Below are positions 17,261 to 25,929 of a DNA stretch of 64,000 nt, piece after piece. A program made the position numbers and the translations under genes. Position 1 is the stretch's first letter. Each line of letters starts with the position of its first letter. The notes under the pieces were generated by a model. The model had not been told where the DNA came from. It searched no databases and saw nothing but the letters and a program-made list of their open reading frames with translations. The DNA is taken from positions 62,001 to 126,000 of the forward strand of contig NZ_JBISHH010000022.1 in assembly GCF_045066735.1 (NCBI RefSeq), given 5' to 3'. Source of the DNA: Algibacter sp045066735 (GTDB lineage Bacteria; Bacteroidota; Bacteroidia; Flavobacteriales; Flavobacteriaceae).

Positions 17261-17278
17261 CGCAAAGGATAAAGGTAA

Positions 17279-17806
17279 ATGATTTTAAAGGGTTTTAAAG
17301 AAAAATCTAATAAAAAATACTTAAACAAATTGTTGTTGGAACGTCAATTGGAGGTTACCGATAGTGATGTTATGAGTTTAGGCGTTGTTCTAAATTTGGA
17401 TGAAATTGATAATTTTGAAATGTTTGATTCATTGGCAGACATCTTAAAAGTGAAGTCTAATAAATTGAAAATCATAGCTTTTTCTCAAAGTAAAAAAGAA
17501 GATTTAAAGACTTGGGATGATTGTTATAATCCCAAAGATTTTGGTTGGAGAGGTGCTATTAAAAACCCAGAATTAGAAACGTTTTTAAATACTAAATTTG
17601 ATGTTTTAGTAAGTTATTACGAGACAGATATTTTGGAATTGAAGTTAATTACGGCAAAATCTAAGGCGAAATTTAAGATTGGAATCTTGCAAAGTGATGA
17701 GCGGATTAACGATTTGATTATAAAAACAAACTTAAAAGAGTTCGATTTATTTAAAACCGAAACTTTTAAATACTTAAAAATATTAAATAAAATTAAGAAT
17801 GAATAG
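17279..17806 (+). CDS. Conserved flavobacterial protein (DUF6913-like)
   Basis: A 175-residue cytoplasmic protein, no signal peptide. I recognise it only as a conserved flavobacterial protein found next to dapA; the DUF6913 label is from memory. Conserved-looking features are the WDDCYNPKDFGWRG segment and a FDVLVSYYETDILELKLI stretch, suggesting an alpha/beta fold. It overlaps dapA by 8 bp. Confidence 0.65.
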   Translation: MILKGFKEKSNKKYLNKLLLERQLEVTDSDVMSLGVVLNLDEIDNFEMFDSLADILKVKSNKLKIIAFSQSKKEDLKTWDDCYNPKDFGWRGAIKNPELETFLNTKFDVLVSYYETDILELKLITAKSKAKFKIGILQSDERINDLIIKTNLKEFDLFKTETFKYLKILNKIKNE

Positions 17807-18677
17807 TAAGTTTCTTGGGACTGGAGTAGCATTGGTAACGCCTTTTAATAATGATTTAACAGTAAATCATGAGGCATTAACCAATATTGTGAACTTCAAT
17901 ATTGATAATGGTACAGAATATTTGGTAATTAGCGGTACAACTGCTGAGAGTGTAACAATTACTAAAGATGAAAAGAAGGCTATTATTGAAACTATTTCTA
18001 AAGCTAACAATGGTCGTGTGCCATTAGTTTTGGGTATTGGTGGAAATAATACTATGCAAGTTATAGAAGAGATAAAGGCAACAGATTTTAGTGATATTGA
18101 TGCTATTCTGTCGGTAACACCTTATTACAGTAAACCAACACAAGAAGGCATTTATCAACATTTTAAAGCAATATCAAAGGCTTCGCCAGTAGATATCATT
18201 CTTTATAATGTGCCAGGTAGAACTTCAAAAAATATGGATGTTAGTACTACATTAAGACTAGCAAACGATTTTAAAAATGTTGTTGGTGTAAAAGAAGCAG
18301 GAAATAACGTTGCTCAATATTTACAATTATTAAAGCATAAACCAGAAGACTTTTTAGTGATTTCTGGAGACGACGATTTAGCTTTGTCTATTGTTTTAGC
18401 TGGTGGAGCAGGAGTTATTTCTGTGATTGGGCAAGCTTTTCCAAAAGATTTCTCTGAAATGATTCGCTTAGGTTTAAAAGGAGATAATAAAGCAGCATAT
18501 AAACTTCATTTTAAATTAATGAATGTTATTGATTATATCTTTGAGGAAAATAACCCATCTGGAATTAAAGCCGTTTTTCAAGCTTTAAATTTATGTGATG
18601 ATACTGTGAGGTTGCCATTAGTGCCTGCAACAGATGCTTTAAAGCAAAAAATAAAAGATTTTGTAGAAGCTTATTAA
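17799..18677 (+). CDS. dapA: 4-hydroxy-tetrahydrodipicolinate synthase
   Basis: Condenses pyruvate with aspartate semialdehyde, first committed step of the DAP/lysine pathway. A TIM barrel of 292 aa with Schiff-base Lys165 (GVKEAGNN), catalytic Tyr136 (LYNVPGRT) and the GTTAES motif (~46-51). Overlaps the preceding conserved gene by 8 bp. DapF, which acts later in the same pathway, is encoded at the left end of the window. Confidence 0.97.
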   Translation: MNSKFLGTGVALVTPFNNDLTVNHEALTNIVNFNIDNGTEYLVISGTTAESVTITKDEKKAIIETISKANNGRVPLVLGIGGNNTMQVIEEIKATDFSDIDAILSVTPYYSKPTQEGIYQHFKAISKASPVDIILYNVPGRTSKNMDVSTTLRLANDFKNVVGVKEAGNNVAQYLQLLKHKPEDFLVISGDDDLALSIVLAGGAGVISVIGQAFPKDFSEMIRLGLKGDNKAAYKLHFKLMNVIDYIFEENNPSGIKAVFQALNLCDDTVRLPLVPATDALKQKIKDFVEAY

Positions 18678-18789
18678 TTGTTTTTTCAGTGTTAAATATT
18701 ACTTAAACCTTATGATTGCTGGGTTTAAGCCTCTATTTTAGCAAAAGTTTAGATTGAAAATAATATTTTTAATATCCATATTATTAACC

Positions 18790-18797
18790 TAATTTTG
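18790..18797 (+). promoter_or_regulatory. Candidate -7 element of bamD
   Basis: TAATTTTG, 17 nt upstream of the bamD ATG. The expected -33 position is T/A-rich without an exact TTG. Confidence 0.45.
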
Positions 18798-18814
18798 CAT
18801 CCTCTTTTATATTT

Positions 18815-19615
18815 ATGAAAAATTTTTTTTACATTTTATTAGTATTCACAGTTTTAAGTAGTTGTAGCGAATATCAAAAGGTTTTAAAAGCTGAAGATAT
18901 TGCTGCTAAATTTAAGATGGGTGAAGAGTTATATAAAGAAGGTAAGTTTGCAAAGGCCAATAGGTTGTTTGCTCAAATTGTACCTAATTATAGAGGGAAG
19001 CCACAAGCCGAAAAATTGATGTATTTATATTCTAATTCTTTCTATGAAATGGGAGATTATTATGTAGCAGGATACCAGTTTGAACGTTTTGCATCTAGTT
19101 ATCCAAATAGTGAAAAACAAGAAGAAGCTTCTTTTTTAAGTGCCAAAAGTTATTCAATGCTTTCTCCTATTTATTCTAAAGATCAAAAACAAACGGTTGA
19201 AGCTATAGAGAAATTACAAGAGTTTATTAATTTGTTTCCGGAATCTAAATACGTTGCAGATGCAAACACTTTAGTTCAAGAATTAGATTATAAATTAGAA
19301 AATAAAGCATACAGTATAGCAAAGCAATATAATCAAATATCAGATTTTGAGGCATCGATAAAATCATTTAATAATTTTATCTTTGATTTTCCAGGATCTT
19401 CTTTACGAGAAAAAGCTTTGTTTTACAGATTAGATTCTGCATATAAATTAGCAATGAATAGTGTAGAGCGAAAAAAAGAAGCACGACTAAAACAAGCTAA
19501 AGATTTTTACGAAACCTTTAAAAAGGCTTATGTAAATTCTGAATATATCTCACAAGTTGATGATATGGCTGTAGAATTAAACGGCGCTTTAGAAAATTAT
19601 AGCACAAAAAGTTAA
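18815..19615 (+). CDS. bamD: Outer-membrane assembly lipoprotein BamD
   Basis: A 266-residue lipoprotein of the BAM complex. Lipobox VLSSC (Cys ~17), then TPR-type helical repeats: FKMGEELYKEGKFAKANRLF, YVAGYQFERFASSYPNSEKQ, and EKLQEFINLFPESKYVADA. The CSEYQKVLKAED start is typical of the Bacteroidetes BamD. Length is slightly above E. coli BamD. The following gene, 14 bp away, encodes the omega-like subunit, an arrangement characteristic of Bacteroidetes. Confidence 0.93.
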   Translation: MKNFFYILLVFTVLSSCSEYQKVLKAEDIAAKFKMGEELYKEGKFAKANRLFAQIVPNYRGKPQAEKLMYLYSNSFYEMGDYYVAGYQFERFASSYPNSEKQEEASFLSAKSYSMLSPIYSKDQKQTVEAIEKLQEFINLFPESKYVADANTLVQELDYKLENKAYSIAKQYNQISDFEASIKSFNNFIFDFPGSSLREKALFYRLDSAYKLAMNSVERKKEARLKQAKDFYETFKKAYVNSEYISQVDDMAVELNGALENYSTKS

Positions 19616-19629
19616 ATAACAAGACCAAA

Positions 19630-19959
19630 ATGGATTTAAAGAAAACCAATGCTCCCGTTAATACGATTACGTATGATAGAAATCAAATAGATGAGCCAAC
19701 AGAGAACATCTACGAGTCAATTTCAATTATATCAAGACGTGCAGAGCAAATTAATACGGAGATCAAAAAAGAATTAATCGATAAGTTAGAAGAATTTGCT
19801 ACTTATAACGATAGTCTTGAAGAAATCTTTGAAAATAAGGAGCAAATTGAGGTGTCTAAGTTTTACGAAAAATTACCAAAGCCTCATTCGTTGGCTGTTC
19901 AAGAATGGTTAACTGACAAGATTTATTTTAGAAATACAGAAGAAGATACTCAAGAGTAA
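19630..19959 (+). CDS. rpoZ: DNA-directed RNA polymerase omega-like subunit
   Basis: A 109-residue protein with an RNA polymerase Rpb6/omega-type core: NIYESISIISRRAEQINTEI aligns with the conserved helix that binds the beta' C-terminus. The C-terminal half is acidic and Bacteroidetes-specific. It is co-transcribed with bamD and followed by an intrinsic terminator at 19985-20024. Confidence 0.85.
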   Translation: MDLKKTNAPVNTITYDRNQIDEPTENIYESISIISRRAEQINTEIKKELIDKLEEFATYNDSLEEIFENKEQIEVSKFYEKLPKPHSLAVQEWLTDKIYFRNTEEDTQE

Positions 19960-19984
19960 ATTCTTAACTTTCTTTACAATATTT

Positions 19985-20024
19985 AAACTCCAAACCAATT
20001 ATTATAATAGGCTTGGAGTTTCTT
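19985..20024 (+). terminator. Intrinsic terminator after bamD-rpoZ
   Basis: AAACTCCAAACC (19985-19996) pairs with GGCTTGGAGTTT (20010-20021) with one mismatch, followed by CTTT. The U-tract is short, so strength is moderate. Confidence 0.55.
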
Positions 20025-20064
20025 TGGTTATTAGGTAATTATTAAAAACAGACGCATTTATTCT

Positions 20065-21276
20065 ATGAGTATTTTAAATGGTAAAAATGTACTATTAGGT
20101 GTAACAGGTGGTATTGCAGCTTATAAAACAGCTTCGTTAGTTAGACTTTTCGTAAAAGCTGGATCAAATGTGAAGGTAGTAATGACGCCGGCTGCTAAAG
20201 ACTTTATTACACCGCTAACTTTATCTACACTTTCTAAAAATCCGGTCCATTCTTCATTTACAAATGAAGAGGATGATAATGCTATTTGGAACAATCACGT
20301 CGATTTAGGGCTTTGGGCCGATGTTTTTATAATAGCTCCTGCAACGGCAAATACTTTATCAAAAATGATGAATGGAGCTAGCGATAATTTGTTGCTAGCA
20401 ACATATTTATCTGCAAAATGCCCAGTGTATTTTGCCCCAGCGATGGATTTAGATATGTATAAGCATCCGGCATCCGTAGAGTCTTTTGATAAACTTCAGT
20501 CATTTGGAAATATTATGATTCCTGCAGGAAGTGGAGAATTAGCTAGTGGGCTAGTAGGAGAGGGACGTATGGCTGAACCCGAAGATATTGTATTGTTTAT
20601 AGAGCAGGATATTCTAGATAAATTACCGTTACGAGGAAAAAAAATATTGATTACCGCTGGGCCAACTTATGAGGCCATAGATCCTGTGCGTTTTATAGGG
20701 AATCATTCTAGTGGAAAAATGGGGTTTGAAATAGCTAAAGCATCTGCTAATCTTGGAGCTGAAGTGGTTTTAATTACCGGACCAACACATCAAAGCGTAT
20801 CGCATAGCTTAATTAGTGTGATACCTGTGGTTAGCGCTGCTGATATGTATCTTGCAGTTCACAATCATTTTAAAACGGTGGATGTTGCTGTACTTTCTGC
20901 AGCAGTTGCAGATTTTACACCCAAAGAAGTCTCTAATCAGAAAATAAAAAAGAAGAGTGATACGTTAACGTTAGAGTTAGGGCGTACAAAAGATATTTTA
21001 GCGTCTTTAGGCGATGTTAAAACAAGCCAGTACTTAGTTGGTTTTGCGTTAGAAACGAATAACGAGCTGGAAAATGCAAAAGGAAAATTAAAAAGAAAGA
21101 ATTTAAATTTAATTGTTTTAAATTCGTTAAATGATAAAGGCGCTGGCTTTAAAGGCGACACGAATAAAGTTACTTTTATTGATGCAGCTGGTAATATTAC
21201 TGAAAATAGCCTAAAATCAAAAGCCGAAGTAGCGGTAGATTTGTTAAATAAAATTATTGAAAATATACATGCGTAA
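20065..21276 (+). CDS. coaBC: Bifunctional phosphopantothenoylcysteine decarboxylase/synthetase
   Basis: Two sequential coenzyme A steps. The N-terminal flavoprotein decarboxylase (CoaC, ~1-190) has GVTGGIAAYKT and APAMDLDMYKHP. The C-terminal synthetase (CoaB, ~195-403) has GPTYEAIDPVRFIGNHSSGKMG and AAVADFTPK. The decarboxylase substrate-clamp motif reads ELASGLVGEGRMAEP; E. coli Dfp has a catalytic Cys where this has Ser. coaE, the last enzyme of the pathway, is also in the window at 26.9 kb. The stop overlaps the next gene by 8 bp. Confidence 0.96.
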   Translation: MSILNGKNVLLGVTGGIAAYKTASLVRLFVKAGSNVKVVMTPAAKDFITPLTLSTLSKNPVHSSFTNEEDDNAIWNNHVDLGLWADVFIIAPATANTLSKMMNGASDNLLLATYLSAKCPVYFAPAMDLDMYKHPASVESFDKLQSFGNIMIPAGSGELASGLVGEGRMAEPEDIVLFIEQDILDKLPLRGKKILITAGPTYEAIDPVRFIGNHSSGKMGFEIAKASANLGAEVVLITGPTHQSVSHSLISVIPVVSAADMYLAVHNHFKTVDVAVLSAAVADFTPKEVSNQKIKKKSDTLTLELGRTKDILASLGDVKTSQYLVGFALETNNELENAKGKLKRKNLNLIVLNSLNDKGAGFKGDTNKVTFIDAAGNITENSLKSKAEVAVDLLNKIIENIHA

Positions 21277-22156
21277 CATATTAATTGTTTTATTCTTAGT
21301 ATTAAGTTTTACGGGTATTTCGCAAGAGTTAAACTGTAAAGTCATTGTTAATGCTCAACAAACCGGAAATGAAAATTTTCCTATTTTTAAAACTTTAGAA
21401 AAACAACTTACCGAGTTTGTAAATAAAACAAAATGGACAAACCAAAAGTTTGCACCACAAGAGCGAATAGACTGCAGTATGTTTATAAATATTGTTGAAT
21501 ATAGTGGAGAATCTTTTAGTGCCACTTTACAAGTGCAATCTTCTCGGCCAACTTACGGATCATCTTACAGTTCGCCAATTTATAATTTTAATGATAAAGA
21601 TTTTAATTTTAGATATTTAGAGTTTCAAAACCTAATTTATAATCCTACACAATATGAATCTAATTTAGTTTCTGTTTTAGCGTTTCATGTTTATATGGTA
21701 CTTGGTTTGGATGCCGATTCGTTTGCAGGACAAGGTGGAGATCCGCACTTTAAGCAAGCTCAAATAATAACAAATTATTCTCAACAAAGCAATTCATCGG
21801 GTTGGAAGTTAGAAGATGGGTTACAAAGTCGTTTTGCGCTTATCGATAATATCATGTCGCCTACATTTAAAGAGTTCCGTGAAGTGATGTATACTTACCA
21901 CAGAGAAGGTATGGATGTAATGTCGGAAAATAACAAACAAGGAAAAGAGAAGATAGCATCGGCTCTAGCTACCTTTAAGGACATGAACAGTCGTAGGCCT
22001 AATTCTTTTTTATTAAGAACTTTTTTTGATGCTAAAGCTGATGAGTTAGAACAAATTTTTAGCGATGGCCCTAATGTAAACATTGCGAGTTTAAAAGAAA
22101 CATTGCAGCGTATTGCACCTATGCACAGCACGAAATGGAATAATATTAAGTTTTAG
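21269..22156 (+). CDS. DUF4835 family exported protein
   Basis: About 295 residues from the ATG at 21269, which overlaps coaBC (an in-frame TTG at 21257 would add four residues but spoil the signal peptide). Signal peptide MRNILIVLFLVLSFTGISQ. The mature part matches the Bacteroidetes DUF4835 family: ELNCKVIVNAQQ at its start, FNDKDFNFRYLEFQNLIYNP and ALATFKDMNSRRPNSFLLR. Function unknown; the coaBC-DUF4835-recN order is recurrent in Flavobacteriaceae. Confidence 0.88.
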   Translation: MRNILIVLFLVLSFTGISQELNCKVIVNAQQTGNENFPIFKTLEKQLTEFVNKTKWTNQKFAPQERIDCSMFINIVEYSGESFSATLQVQSSRPTYGSSYSSPIYNFNDKDFNFRYLEFQNLIYNPTQYESNLVSVLAFHVYMVLGLDADSFAGQGGDPHFKQAQIITNYSQQSNSSGWKLEDGLQSRFALIDNIMSPTFKEFREVMYTYHREGMDVMSENNKQGKEKIASALATFKDMNSRRPNSFLLRTFFDAKADELEQIFSDGPNVNIASLKETLQRIAPMHSTKWNNIKF

Positions 22157-22213
22157 AATATCGCCTTATACCAATATCAAAATATTAAAGTCTAAAACTA
22201 AAGACTACAAAAA

Positions 22214-23866
22214 ATGCTAACATCACTTTCCATAAAAAATTACGCATTAATCGATCATTTACAGGTTAATTTTAACGATGGTTTTTCTATAATTACTGGT
22301 GAAACTGGAGCAGGAAAATCCATTCTTCTTGGTGGTTTATCTTTAATTTTAGGAAAACGCGCCGATTTAAGTAATTTAAAAGATACTTCAAAAAAGTGTA
22401 TTATTGAAGCTGTTTTTAATGTTTCAAACTATAAATTGAAAGCCCTTTTCGAAGCTGAAGATTTTGATTATGAAGAGCAAACCATTATACGTCGAGAAAT
22501 TTTACCTTCAGGTAAATCAAGGGCTTTCGTAAATGATTCTCCCGTAAATTTAAAAAGCTTACAAATTTTAGGTGAACGATTAATAGATATTCATTCTCAG
22601 CACCAAACCATGCAGCTCACTGATAATGGTTTTCAGTTTCAAATTATTGATGCTTTGGCGAATAATGATGCTATTTTACAAGACTATAAAACGGAATTAA
22701 AAACCTATAAAAAACTTCAGAAAGAATTAAAAGAACTTTTAATTTTTCAAGCGGAAGCTATAAAAGAGCATGATTATAACTCATTTTTATTGAGTGAATT
22801 GGTAGAAGCCAATTTAGTCGATGGTGAGGTAGAAATATTGGAAGAGGAGTACGAAACTTTAAATAATATTGAAGGTATACAAGAAAAACTATCGGAAGCA
22901 CATCAATTACTTTCAGAGGAAGAAATTGGCGTTCTCGGGAGTTTAACAAACTTAAAAAATGTATTTCAGAAGTTATCTAGCATATCTTCCAAGTACGAGG
23001 ATTTGTTTAACCGCGTTAACAGCAGTCTTATAGAAATGGACGATGTTTTTGGCGAAGTAGACGCTTTACAAGAAGCATTAGATGCGGATCCGGCTAGATT
23101 AGAAGTTGTAGACGCTAAGCTTAAAGCCATTCATAACTTAATGCAAAAGCACGTTGCAGAAGATGTAGCAGAGCTTATTAAAATTAAAAATATATTAGAA
23201 GAAAAGGTTTCTGCAACCGAGAATTTAGACGAAAATATTCAGAAAAAAGAAAATGAAATTTTATCTAAAACGAAACAAATAAATAAAATTTCTAAAGAAA
23301 TAAATAAAACACGTGTTGCTGTAATTCCGCAGTTAAAAAAGGAATTAGAAACTATTTTAGCGAGCTTAGGGATGCCAAATGCTCAATTTAAAATTGAAGC
23401 GACATTGAAAGATGCCTTTTTTGTAAATGGGCAAGACGAACTAACGTTTTTATTTTCAGCGAATAAAGGCGGACAATTTAATGAACTTAAAAAAGCGGCA
23501 TCTGGTGGTGAGTTATCACGTATTATGCTGGCTATAAAGTCTGTTTTATCAAATTATATTCAATTACCAACTATTATGTTCGATGAAATTGATACTGGTG
23601 TTTCTGGTGAAATTTCGAATAAAATGGGAGATATTATGCAAGGCATGAGTAAAACCATGCAGGTGTTTTCTATTACGCATTTACCGCAAGTTGCAGCCAA
23701 AGGGCATTCTCACTTCAAAGTTTATAAGGAAGACGTGAACGATGTTACTAGAACTAATTTAGTAAAGTTAAACCACGACGAGCGTATTGTAGAAATTGCG
23801 CAAATGTTAGGAGGAATAGAAATGTCGTCCTCAGCCATTGCACATGCTAAGGAGTTACTAAATTAA
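22214..23866 (+). CDS. recN: DNA repair protein RecN
   Basis: SMC-like ATPase acting early in double-strand break repair. Walker A GETGAGKS (~29-36), a long central coiled coil (~150-380), ABC signature ASGGELSRIML, and Walker B TIMFDEIDTGVSG. The C-terminal SITHLPQVAAKGHSHFKV carries the conserved His switch. Length 550 aa is full. Confidence 0.97.
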   Translation: MLTSLSIKNYALIDHLQVNFNDGFSIITGETGAGKSILLGGLSLILGKRADLSNLKDTSKKCIIEAVFNVSNYKLKALFEAEDFDYEEQTIIRREILPSGKSRAFVNDSPVNLKSLQILGERLIDIHSQHQTMQLTDNGFQFQIIDALANNDAILQDYKTELKTYKKLQKELKELLIFQAEAIKEHDYNSFLLSELVEANLVDGEVEILEEEYETLNNIEGIQEKLSEAHQLLSEEEIGVLGSLTNLKNVFQKLSSISSKYEDLFNRVNSSLIEMDDVFGEVDALQEALDADPARLEVVDAKLKAIHNLMQKHVAEDVAELIKIKNILEEKVSATENLDENIQKKENEILSKTKQINKISKEINKTRVAVIPQLKKELETILASLGMPNAQFKIEATLKDAFFVNGQDELTFLFSANKGGQFNELKKAASGGELSRIMLAIKSVLSNYIQLPTIMFDEIDTGVSGEISNKMGDIMQGMSKTMQVFSITHLPQVAAKGHSHFKVYKEDVNDVTRTNLVKLNHDERIVEIAQMLGGIEMSSSAIAHAKELLN

Positions 23867-23905
23867 AAAAACGTAAGCTTTTAAGTTTTAAAGTTTAAAG
23901 TTTAG

Positions 23906-23913
23906 TATTTTTG
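23906..23913 (+). promoter_or_regulatory. Candidate -7 element of fabI
   Basis: TATTTTTG followed by GC. It lies 122 nt upstream of the fabI ATG, giving an unusually long leader for this genome. The leader contains the perfect hairpin AATACG-TCC-CGTATT at 23941-23955. Confidence 0.5.
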
Positions 23914-24034
23914 CGGCGTTAAATTAATCAATAAATTAAAAATACGTCCCGTATTATGGCTCTTTAAGGGGCAATAACAACAAAACAAAATAGAACGATT
24001 GTTTTTGTTGCATTAGGGAAATAAACCAATTAAT

Positions 24035-24856
24035 ATGTACAATTTACTAAAAGGAAAAAGAGGAATTATTTTTGGAGCATTAGATGAAAACTCAATTGCT
24101 TGGAAAACAGCTGAACGTGTTCATGAAGAAGGCGGAACTTTTGTTTTAACAAACGCACCAGTTGCCATGAGAATGGGACAAATTAATGAATTGGCTGAAA
24201 AAACTGGTTCTCAAATTATTCCTGCAGATGCAACTTCGGAAGAAGATTTACAGAATTTAGTGGAGCAATCTATGGAAATTCTTGGAGGTAAAATTGATTT
24301 TGTTTTACACTCTATTGGTATGTCTATTAACGTGCGTAAAGGAAAGCACTACACCGATCAAAATTATGCTTGGACTCAAAAAGGAACTGATGTTTCTGCA
24401 ATGTCCTTCCATAAAGTTATGCAAACACTTTACAAAGCAGATGCTATGAATGAGTGGGGCTCAATTGTGGCTTTAACTTATATGGCTGCGCAACGTGTGT
24501 TTCCTGATTATAACGATATGGCTGATAATAAAGCGTATTTAGAAAGTGTAGCTCGTAGTTTTGGTTATTTCTTTGGAAGAGATAAAAAAGTACGTGTAAA
24601 CACTATTTCTCAATCGCCAACACCAACTACTGCAGGTAGCGGTGTAAAAGGTTTTGATGGTTTTATTGCTTATGCCGATAAAATGTCGCCACTTGGTAAT
24701 GCTACAGCTTTAGATTGTGCAAACTATACCGTATCTATGTTTAGTGATTTAACTAAGCGTGTAACATTACAGAATTTATTCCATGATGGAGGTTTTAGTA
24801 ACATGGGGGTTAGTGACGAAGTTATGAGTGCTTTTGTAGATGCTCAAGAAAAATAG
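24035..24856 (+). CDS. fabI: Enoyl-[acyl-carrier-protein] reductase (NADH), FabI type
   Basis: Last reductive step of fatty-acid elongation. SDR fold: altered glycine motif GALDENSIAW (~14-23), catalytic Tyr159-x6-Lys166 (DYNDMADNK) and a further Tyr149. Length 273 aa is typical. It is monocistronic, with its own promoter and a strong terminator just after the stop. Confidence 0.97.
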   Translation: MYNLLKGKRGIIFGALDENSIAWKTAERVHEEGGTFVLTNAPVAMRMGQINELAEKTGSQIIPADATSEEDLQNLVEQSMEILGGKIDFVLHSIGMSINVRKGKHYTDQNYAWTQKGTDVSAMSFHKVMQTLYKADAMNEWGSIVALTYMAAQRVFPDYNDMADNKAYLESVARSFGYFFGRDKKVRVNTISQSPTPTTAGSGVKGFDGFIAYADKMSPLGNATALDCANYTVSMFSDLTKRVTLQNLFHDGGFSNMGVSDEVMSAFVDAQEK

Positions 24857-24878
24857 AAAATAAAGATTTTATATTATG

Positions 24879-24908
24879 AAAGCCACCTATAAAAGGGTGG
24901 CTTTTTTA
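24879..24908 (+). terminator. Intrinsic terminator of fabI
   Basis: AAAGCCACC (24879-24887) pairs with GGTGGCTTT (24896-24904), loop TATAAAAG, followed by TTTATT. It partly precedes the promoter of the next gene. Confidence 0.85.
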
Positions 24909-24909
24909 T

Positions 24910-24917
24910 TACTTTTG
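24910..24917 (+). promoter_or_regulatory. Candidate -7 element 4 nt before a start codon
   Basis: TACTTTTG is followed by TGTT and then the glycosyltransferase ATG at 24922. If used, the mRNA would be leaderless. Confidence 0.4.
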
Positions 24918-24921
24918 TGTT

Positions 24922-25929
24922 ATGCAGTTAGAGTTTTCATTCATAATCCCGGTTTTTAATCGACCAGACGAAACCCAAGAACTTTTAGAGAGTTTTGTGG
25001 GGTTAAAAACCGATACTAATTTTGAAATTGTTATTGTTGAAGACGGTTCAACTTTATCATCCAAATTTATAGTAGATGCTTTTAAAAATAAGTTAGATAT
25101 TTCTTATTATTATAAAGAAAATTCGGGGCCAGGTGATTCTCGTAACTACGGTATGCAGCGGGCAAAAGGTAATTACTTCATTATTTTAGATTCCGATTGT
25201 ATTTTACCTCAGCAATATTTATCTGAAGTTGAAAAAGGCTTGGATTTTAATTATGTGGATTGTTTTGGTGGGCCAGATGCCGCACACCAATCATTTACTA
25301 ATTTACAGAAAGCAATTAATTTCTCAATGACGTCTTTTATTACCACAGGAGGTATAAGAGGGAATAAAAACAGTGTAGATACCTTTCAGCCAAGAAGTTT
25401 TAATATGGGGCTTTCTAAAATAGCGTTCCAAGCCTCTTCTGGTTTTGGGCGTATACATCCTGGTGAAGACCCTGATCTGTCTATTCGTTTATGGAATTTA
25501 GGGTTTAAAACAGCTTTAATTCCCGAGGCTTTTGTTTATCATAAACGACGTATTTCTTGGAGTAACTTTTATAAACAAGTTAATAAGTTTGGTACGGTAA
25601 GGCCTATTTTAAATAACTGGCATCCTTCAACTAAAAAAATAACATATTGGTTTCCTACGTTGTTTTGTTTAGGCTTTTTGTTTGCTGTTTTATTACTGCT
25701 TTTTAATATTAATTTTGGCTTAATGGCTTATTCATTATATTTTGGAGTTGCCTTTTTATTAGCTTTAATTTCTACCAAAAATATCGTGGTTTCTATTTTG
25801 GCAATACCAGCAATAATTATTCAATTTTTCGGTTATGGTTATGGGTTTTTGAAATCGACAATAGCTGTATCAGTTTTAAATAAGGATCCTGAAAATCACT
25901 TTCCTAAATTATTTTTTAAATCGAAATGA
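24922..25929 (+). CDS. Family 2 glycosyltransferase, membrane-associated
   Basis: A 335-residue GT-A enzyme. Nucleotide-sugar site FSFIIPVFNRPDETQELLES, DxD-like ILDSDCILP, and an acceptor region with GEDPDLSIRLWNLG (ED catalytic base). The last ~90 residues form two or three hydrophobic helices (YWFPTLFCLGFLFAVLLLLF...). Acceptor and sugar are unknown. It overlaps the YbbR gene by 4 bp (ATGA). Confidence 0.9.
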   Translation: MQLEFSFIIPVFNRPDETQELLESFVGLKTDTNFEIVIVEDGSTLSSKFIVDAFKNKLDISYYYKENSGPGDSRNYGMQRAKGNYFIILDSDCILPQQYLSEVEKGLDFNYVDCFGGPDAAHQSFTNLQKAINFSMTSFITTGGIRGNKNSVDTFQPRSFNMGLSKIAFQASSGFGRIHPGEDPDLSIRLWNLGFKTALIPEAFVYHKRRISWSNFYKQVNKFGTVRPILNNWHPSTKKITYWFPTLFCLGFLFAVLLLLFNINFGLMAYSLYFGVAFLLALISTKNIVVSILAIPAIIIQFFGYGYGFLKSTIAVSVLNKDPENHFPKLFFKSK

